A stretch of 64,000 bases of DNA from Straminergon stramineum (lineage: Eukaryota; Streptophyta; Bryopsida; Hypnales; Calliergonaceae): positions 4,588,001 to 4,652,000 of the forward strand of contig OY987267.1 in NCBI GenBank assembly GCA_963920665.1. Reading direction: 5' to 3'. Of this stretch, positions 58,739 to 64,000 are shown in pieces. How positions within the stretch are numbered: position 1 is the first letter of the stretch; the number at the start of each line of letters is the position of its first letter. The position numbers and the translations under genes were made by a program. Below the pieces are notes generated by a model that saw nothing but the letters and a program-made list of their open reading frames with translations, was not told the origin of the DNA and ran no database searches.

Positions 58739-59167
58739 GAAGAAATAGGTGCAGATTACTTCGTTGTAGATGAATATATTGAAGGTGGATGTCAAACCCG
58801 CAGTGTGTATTTTGTTTTGTTTGTTGTAGCTTGAAACTTGTGATTTGGGTTTGAGAATTGGTTTGTTTACATTCTTTCCTTTGATTGTTTCAAGATATTG
58901 ACTGAGGAAGTGTTTATTAGATGCAGTTGAAGTGCAATGACCTTTTTGAGAAATATTGTGCATGTAAGAGACATAGTGATTGGATAGATGCATCCAAAGT
59001 TTGCTTAAATTGATTGAGTAAATTTTTTCACTTTTTGAAAGTTGTTCGTATAAAGAATTTATTGGTGAGTCAGGTTACCCAAGAGCATTTTTGGAAGAAG
59101 AGACAACTTGCCTACTAGTGCAAGAGAGCCAAAGCAACCTGTTCAAGTTGGAGGTGGCGGTGTGCAC

Positions 59168-61576
59168 ATGCGAAGCGCTAAAACCACGAGTGAGGCAATT
59201 GTTGTTTTGAAGAACCGACTACAATTAGGCATGGCTATAGACTTGTACATGTACGTTGAAGTTCTGAAGCGGTGCTTGAAACAGGAAGACCTTATAGCAG
59301 CCAAGCAAGTTCATGAGTGCATCATTGAGAGGGGAATGCAACAGAATGTATATTTGGCGAACAACCTATTGAGTGCATACATCAGATGTGGGGAACTCGA
59401 GGATGCATTCAGATTGTTTGATGGACTTGTGGAGAAGGATGTCATTAGTTGGAATGTCATGATTGGAGGTTATGCTCAGCACAGTCGTGCAAAAGCTGCA
59501 ATGGAAGTTTTCAATCAAATGCGCCAAAAAGGTGTGCAGCCTAATGAAGTTACTTACTTGAACATCCTGAAGGCGTTTGCCAGCCCATCAGCTTTAAAAT
59601 GGGGCGAAGAAGTTCATGCAGATATCAGACGTGGTGACTATGGATCAGATGTGCGTGTAGGGACTACGCTCCTTAAAATGTATGCGAGGTGTGGGAGCAT
59701 AAAGGAGGCAAGGAAAACTTTTGATGCGTTGGCCAGTCGTAATGTCATTTCCTGGAATGTGATGATTAAAGCATATGCAGAAAGTGGTTGTGGTGAGGAA
59801 GCATATCGACTTCTTCTTCAAATGAAACGGGAAGGCTTTACACCCAATGCAATTACTTATACAAGCATCCTGACTGCATGTGCAAGCACAGGGGCTTTGG
59901 AGTGGGTGAAGGAGGTTCACGGCCATATCCTCGAATCAGGACTTGTGCCGGACTTGCGTTTGGGCAGCGCGCTGGTCCACATGTATGCAAAGTGTGGCAG
60001 CATCGATGCTGCGCGACTAGTTTTTGACAGAATGGAGGAACGAAATGTGGTTACATGGAACGTGCTAATTAGCGCATATGCTGAACATGGTTGTGGTGAG
60101 GAAGCATATCGACTGTTTCTGCAAATGATTCGGGAAGGCCTCAAACCAGAAGCAATCACTTATATGAACATCTTGAATGCATGTGCGAGTGCAGGGGCAT
60201 TGGACTGGGTGAAGGAGGTTCACAACCATGCTCGTGAAGGGGGTGTTATGGCAGATGTGCGTGTGGGCAATGCACTGGTCCACATGTATGCTAAGTGTGG
60301 CAGTATGGATGATAGCCGACTGGTTTTTGAAAGCATGGAGCAACGCAGTGTAGTTACATGGAACGTGATGATTGGCGCATATGCTGAAAGTGGGTGTGGT
60401 GAGGAAGCATATGGATTGTTTCTCCAAATGATACGGGATGGCTTCAATCCAGATGCAATCACTTATGTGAACATTCTGAATGCATGTGCAAGCGCGGGGG
60501 CTTTGGAGTGGGTGAAGGAGGTTCACAGCCATGCCTGCGAAGCGGGATTTGAGCTAGATGTGCGTGTGGGGAATGCACTGGTCCACATGTATGCTAAGTG
60601 TGGCAGTATCGTTGATGCACGACTAGTTTTCAACAGAATGGAGGAACGAGACGTAGTCACATGGAACGTGATGATCGGTGGCCTTGCGCAACATGGATGC
60701 GGGTTTGAAGCTGTAGAAGTCTTCAGGAAAATGAACGCGGCTGGTGTAAAGCCTGATAGGTACTCTTTTGTGGCAGTGTTATCGGCCTGTAGTCATTCAG
60801 GCCTTGTTGCTGAAGGCCGTCGGCTCTTCCTGGCTATGTCGCAAGATGATGGCATCGTTCCCAGTGTGCTGCATTGGAACTGCATGGTGGATCTTCTTGG
60901 GCGGGCAGGGCACCTGGAGGAAGCAAAGCTCGTCATTGATAGAATGCCAGTTGCACCAGATGCAGCAACTTGGGGAGCTTTGCTCAGTGCTTGTAGGTCT
61001 TATGGTAATGTGGAGTTGGGTGAACTTGCGGCCAAAGAGCGTGTGAAGTTGGAACCCAAGAATGCGTCTACATACGTGCTCCTCTCTAACATCTATGCTG
61101 CAGCTGAGAAGTGGGAGAAGGTATCGTTGGTGCGCACTATGATGCAGGAGAGAGGTATACACAAGGAACCGGGGTGCAGCTGGATCGCAGTTGATAACAA
61201 GATTCATGCCTTTGCTGGAGGGAGTACATCTCACCCAGAATCAAAGAAAATTTATGCGGAGCTGAGCAGATTGACTGAGGAAATTATGGCTGAAGGCTAC
61301 CTTCCAGATACCCGCCTTGTGTTGCATGATATTGACGAGAAGGATAAAGAGCTTTCGCTTTGCTCTCATAGTGAGAAGTTGGCTATAGCGTATGGACTTA
61401 TCTGCACACCTAGTAGTAAATCAATTCATGTTTACAAGAACCTTCGGGTGTGTTTAGATTGTCATACGGCAACCAAATTGATCTCCAAAGTGACTAGAAA
61501 AGAGATTGTGGTCAGAGATGCAAATCGCTTTCATCACTTCAAAGATGGCCTGTGCTCTTGTAATGATTATTGGTGA
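59168..61576 (+). CDS. PPR protein, PLS class with E and DYW domains
   Basis: Sequence-specific organelle RNA-binding protein; the DYW domain is the cytidine deaminase for C-to-U editing. Single exon of 802 codons from the first ATG after an in-frame stop at 59,066. About fifteen PPR motifs in P-L-S order fill residues ~25-560. Motif landmarks NALVHMYAKCGS and VVTWNVMIGAYAE recur every 101 residues, and four such modules (about 205-510) are very alike. E/E+ motifs follow (ATWGALLSACRSYGN, YVLLSNIYAAAEKW, CSWI). The DYW domain has PDTRLVLHD, the H-S-E zinc/catalytic site (HSEKLAIAYGL), CLDCH and the terminal CNDYW; it is intact. The N-terminus is not strongly transit-like, so an upstream exon is possible (acceptor-like CAG near 59,073). 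The intronless state is typical. The outer end of the right inverted arm lies just upstream, so arm DNA may serve as promoter. Confidence 0.96.
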   Translation: MRSAKTTSEAIVVLKNRLQLGMAIDLYMYVEVLKRCLKQEDLIAAKQVHECIIERGMQQNVYLANNLLSAYIRCGELEDAFRLFDGLVEKDVISWNVMIGGYAQHSRAKAAMEVFNQMRQKGVQPNEVTYLNILKAFASPSALKWGEEVHADIRRGDYGSDVRVGTTLLKMYARCGSIKEARKTFDALASRNVISWNVMIKAYAESGCGEEAYRLLLQMKREGFTPNAITYTSILTACASTGALEWVKEVHGHILESGLVPDLRLGSALVHMYAKCGSIDAARLVFDRMEERNVVTWNVLISAYAEHGCGEEAYRLFLQMIREGLKPEAITYMNILNACASAGALDWVKEVHNHAREGGVMADVRVGNALVHMYAKCGSMDDSRLVFESMEQRSVVTWNVMIGAYAESGCGEEAYGLFLQMIRDGFNPDAITYVNILNACASAGALEWVKEVHSHACEAGFELDVRVGNALVHMYAKCGSIVDARLVFNRMEERDVVTWNVMIGGLAQHGCGFEAVEVFRKMNAAGVKPDRYSFVAVLSACSHSGLVAEGRRLFLAMSQDDGIVPSVLHWNCMVDLLGRAGHLEEAKLVIDRMPVAPDAATWGALLSACRSYGNVELGELAAKERVKLEPKNASTYVLLSNIYAAAEKWEKVSLVRTMMQERGIHKEPGCSWIAVDNKIHAFAGGSTSHPESKKIYAELSRLTEEIMAEGYLPDTRLVLHDIDEKDKELSLCSHSEKLAIAYGLICTPSSKSIHVYKNLRVCLDCHTATKLISKVTRKEIVVRDANRFHHFKDGLCSCNDYW

Positions 61577-62702
61577 TCAATTGGCAGTTTTGATAACTGT
61601 GACAGCATGTGATGCATCTATTTCTTTAAAATCTTTGATGATTTATGACAATTTTTAATGATCACTTGTGTTTATGAGGAATAGATTACCTCATTTTTAG
61701 ATGCCTCCTCTTTTTTGTGTGATGGTATCCTATTAGGCATTGGTAAGCTCTACTTGGTTTATCATTATCATATCTATGAGATAAGTGCAACATATTCACA
61801 TTCATCTCTAACTTGCTTGTTTTTGATTGCATGTTGCTTCCAATTGGTGATGTTAGCCAAGGAGCTTGTGCAACCATCCATTATGCAAGCCAAAAACTAC
61901 CATTGATTGAATCTAAACATTCTCTCTTCATGTTTAGGACACTAATGTTTGCTTAGCATTGAATTCCTTCATAGCTTGTGTGATTGCAACAATAATTTTA
62001 ATTACACTAGTAAGCATCACAAAAGAGCTTCCCTAAGTATAAAGTAAATTTACTAAGATATCCATATTGAGATGGGAATTGAAAGAATCTTATTATGACT
62101 TTTGCAATAATTACTTGTCAAATGTTTATGTTTAGAATTGTAAAGAAACTATTGCACGTAACATAGGGTTTTGTTGGAAAAGCAAAATTTAACCTTCAAC
62201 AATAATCTTTTCCAAAGGAAGATGCTTTACCCATCACCACATATAATCAATTCATCTCATGACCATTTTGGCTTTTATTTCATGCTTTACTAGAGTTTGT
62301 AGTTCCACCGCACATTTGATCTTTGCATGAAAGTGACCTATTATAAAGACCGCTTTTCCTAGATTCCTACATGTGGACAAGGATCAAATTTTTGTTGCCA
62401 AGATCTCTTGAGCTAAAAACGGGGTCTTGAAATTTTCAATCTTCAATGCAGCATCTCTAGTAGCCCAAAGAGCAACAAAGCCCTAAATGAAAATTGTATT
62501 TAATGGTTGCTAATCATTACTATTTTGTAATTGATAGTTGATTTTACCCTTTTCATAAATTGTAATTGACTTTACCAACTATCATTTCTTGTAAATCAAT
62601 ATTTTTAACTATCATATATATTATGATTTTCATTATCATAAGTATTTTTCGTAATGATTATAAATTCTAATTTATTAATAATCTTTCATCAATCATCTAT
62701 GG
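61577..62702. other. AT-rich intergenic DNA
   Basis: 3' flank of the PPR gene and AT-rich DNA. Between 62,490 and 62,700 short TAATTGA/ATCAT words recur (TGATAGTTGATTTTACC, TAATTGACTTTACC). Confidence 0.5.
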
Positions 62703-63658
62703 TTAACCCATAAAGGACCAAACAGTGTATTTTAGCAACATAGCGATTTCGGGCAGCTCACTACGGATGGAATTTTTATTTTTTTTCTTTGAAATTTTCA
62801 CACAACATGTGCCCGAGGAGTAGCTTTAAGACCCAAAAAATTTCATAACTTTTGAATACATGGTTAAAAATTTATTGTATGATTTGTTGTTTTCATTGCT
62901 CGGCGGGCAGCTTGGGCAGCAAAAAAATCTTCTTTAAAAATCACTTTTAAAAAAAATAAAAATTTGAAATTTATTTTCCTGCTATTTATATACATGGAAA
63001 GATTTGAATCATTCCATTTTGATTTATGAGATGAAAGTTATGAAGAGTTTTAGTTGTGGGTAGTTTGTAAGTAGTAAAGGAATCTCTACTCTAAAATAAA
63101 GTTTAAAGACCTTTATTTCACTCAATTTTTAATATTTTTGGAAAAAAATAAAAAAAAAGTGAGGTGTAGATTGTTTATTACAACAATTTCACCATTGGGA
63201 TTGTCATTTTTCAATTCCATAAATAAATTATTAACAATTTAGTATTTTGAATCATTATCTACTTCTTTCAACTTACTATTTTTTTCCTATATGTTGTACG
63301 ATTCCAAATGATCTAAATTTTTTCAAAAATGTAGCCAACATGACTTGAAGAATGAATCCAAGGAGTTACAACCATTTTGGACATTTTTTCATAATGATCT
63401 CACCTTGTGGAGTGCATCTGCCCAGATTTTCGCAGGGCCAAAAAATGGCTTTTTGTCACTTCAAATGCTAATATCTTGCAATCCAAACGGTGGAAATTTC
63501 TGAAATCCTTTTCACATCTTCCCAAACCAGCTTAATACAAGATCCTACGGTTACATTTGTCCAAAAATGTATTTTTTCTAAAATTTGGTACTTGTACTAG
63601 ATATGACAGTTTTGGAGTGTTTTTGGTGAAAACATAGTCAAATACCTTTAGGGGTTAA
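62703..63658. mobile_element. TTAA-bounded MITE-like element G
   Basis: Left end TTAACCCATAAAGGACC, right end (reverse complement) TTAACCCCTAAAGGTATT. Both TTAA sites are intact. The 956-bp AT-rich interior has no transposase. Flanks on both sides contain similar ATGATCAATCA/TAATCATTGCC words. Confidence 0.55.
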
Positions 63659-64000
63659 TTATGATCAATCAATCTATGACCTTTGATCATCTATTATTTT
63701 AAATAATATTTTCTAATCATTGCCATTTATTAATTTATAGTTGAATTAATCATTTGCATGATTTAGAATTGATTTTATTGTTGATAATTTTTTATAGATC
63801 TAAAATTTCAAAATTATGTTTTTATTTTTATTATTGTGATAATTTATGATCAATCAATTCTATGATAAGTGATCATCCAATATTTTAATTAAACTATAGT
63901 TGATTTAATAATTTTTATGATTTATAATTAATTATTACATCCATTGTATTTTTTCCTGATTTTTATTGTGATAAATATTCTAAGGTGATAAGTATTATGA

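Larger units (their letters stand above)
52742..58939 (-). repeat. right arm of ~6.2-kb inverted duplication
   Basis: Reverse-complement partner of 33,360-39,557. Its divergent block is 53,068-53,289 and the small identical patch is 52,868-53,067. The outer end is 230 bp before the PPR gene start; the inner end abuts the hAT-like remnant. Confidence 0.97.

Noticed and set aside
33360..58939. chloroplast-type inverted repeat or composite bacterial transposon
   Set aside because: No rRNA or tRNA genes, no transposase in the arms, and the enclosed genes are split nuclear plant genes. This is a nuclear segmental duplication.
59645..61234. minus-strand frames of 80-155 codons
   Set aside because: Shadows of the PPR gene; they repeat with its 303-bp modules.
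61715..61906. 63-codon frame downstream of the PPR gene
   Set aside because: Short, hydrophobic, in AT-rich DNA with no similarity to known families.
1..64000. CRISPR array, prophage, bacterial operon, rRNA genes
   Set aside because: No short regularly spaced direct repeats with unique spacers, no bacterial gene organisation and no rRNA-like sequence; genes have spliceosomal introns.

Overview
The window is nuclear DNA of a land plant. Genes are split by short introns (about 90-430 bp) with canonical GT/AG ends and sit as GC-richer islands in very AT-rich, repeat-loaded intergenic DNA. A complete nuclear MurG gene (plastid peptidoglycan synthesis), together with a DYW-type PPR protein of the kind familiar from mosses, points to a non-flowering land plant, most likely a bryophyte (moss). 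That assignment is inference.

Layout, left to right. 0-2.3 kb: decayed AT-rich DNA with a possible copia remnant. 3.7-6.05 kb (+): seven-exon gene for the TFIIIB subunit B'' (BDP1). 6-16.6 kb: gene-free DNA with five short elements bounded by TTAA and CCCCTAA-type inverted ends, one of them a 704-bp near-perfect foldback. 16.6-19.5 kb (-): seven-exon bacterial-type ribonuclease HII. 19.9-20.4 kb (-): unrecognised decayed coding sequence. 20.7-22.2 kb (-): heavy-metal-associated (HMA) domain protein. 22.2-33.3 kb: gene-poor, with copies of a ~270-bp dispersed repeat and another TTAA-bounded element.

33.36-58.94 kb: two ~6.2-kb inverted arms (33,360-39,557 and 52,742-58,939; every paired coordinate sums to 92,299) enclose ~13.2 kb of mostly single-copy DNA. 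Each arm carries a copy of a gene with the PDF motif of plant organellar single-stranded DNA-binding (OSB) proteins, interrupted by the same in-frame TGA. Each also has a degenerate ~160-bp tandem array, a MITE and one dispersed repeat. The enclosed segment holds MurG, a truncated and frameshifted pseudogene, a frameshifted 2-oxoglutarate/Fe(II) dioxygenase gene, an orphan last exon of a CbbY-type phosphatase, several small tandem duplications and a hAT-like transposase remnant at the inner edge of the right arm. An intronless 802-residue PPR-DYW gene starts 230 bp outside the right arm. The last 2.4 kb are AT-rich with one more TTAA-bounded element.

There is no operon or pathway linkage among the genes. 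Several do have predicted plastid or mitochondrial roles (MurG, PPR-DYW, OSB-like, RNase HII, CbbY remnant). The most unusual features are the inverted duplication, whose two arms are a patchwork of identical and ~12% divergent blocks (suggesting gene conversion), and the family of TTAA-flanked piggyBac-like MITEs. All exon boundaries were read by eye from splice signals and reading phase; no alignment or database search was run.
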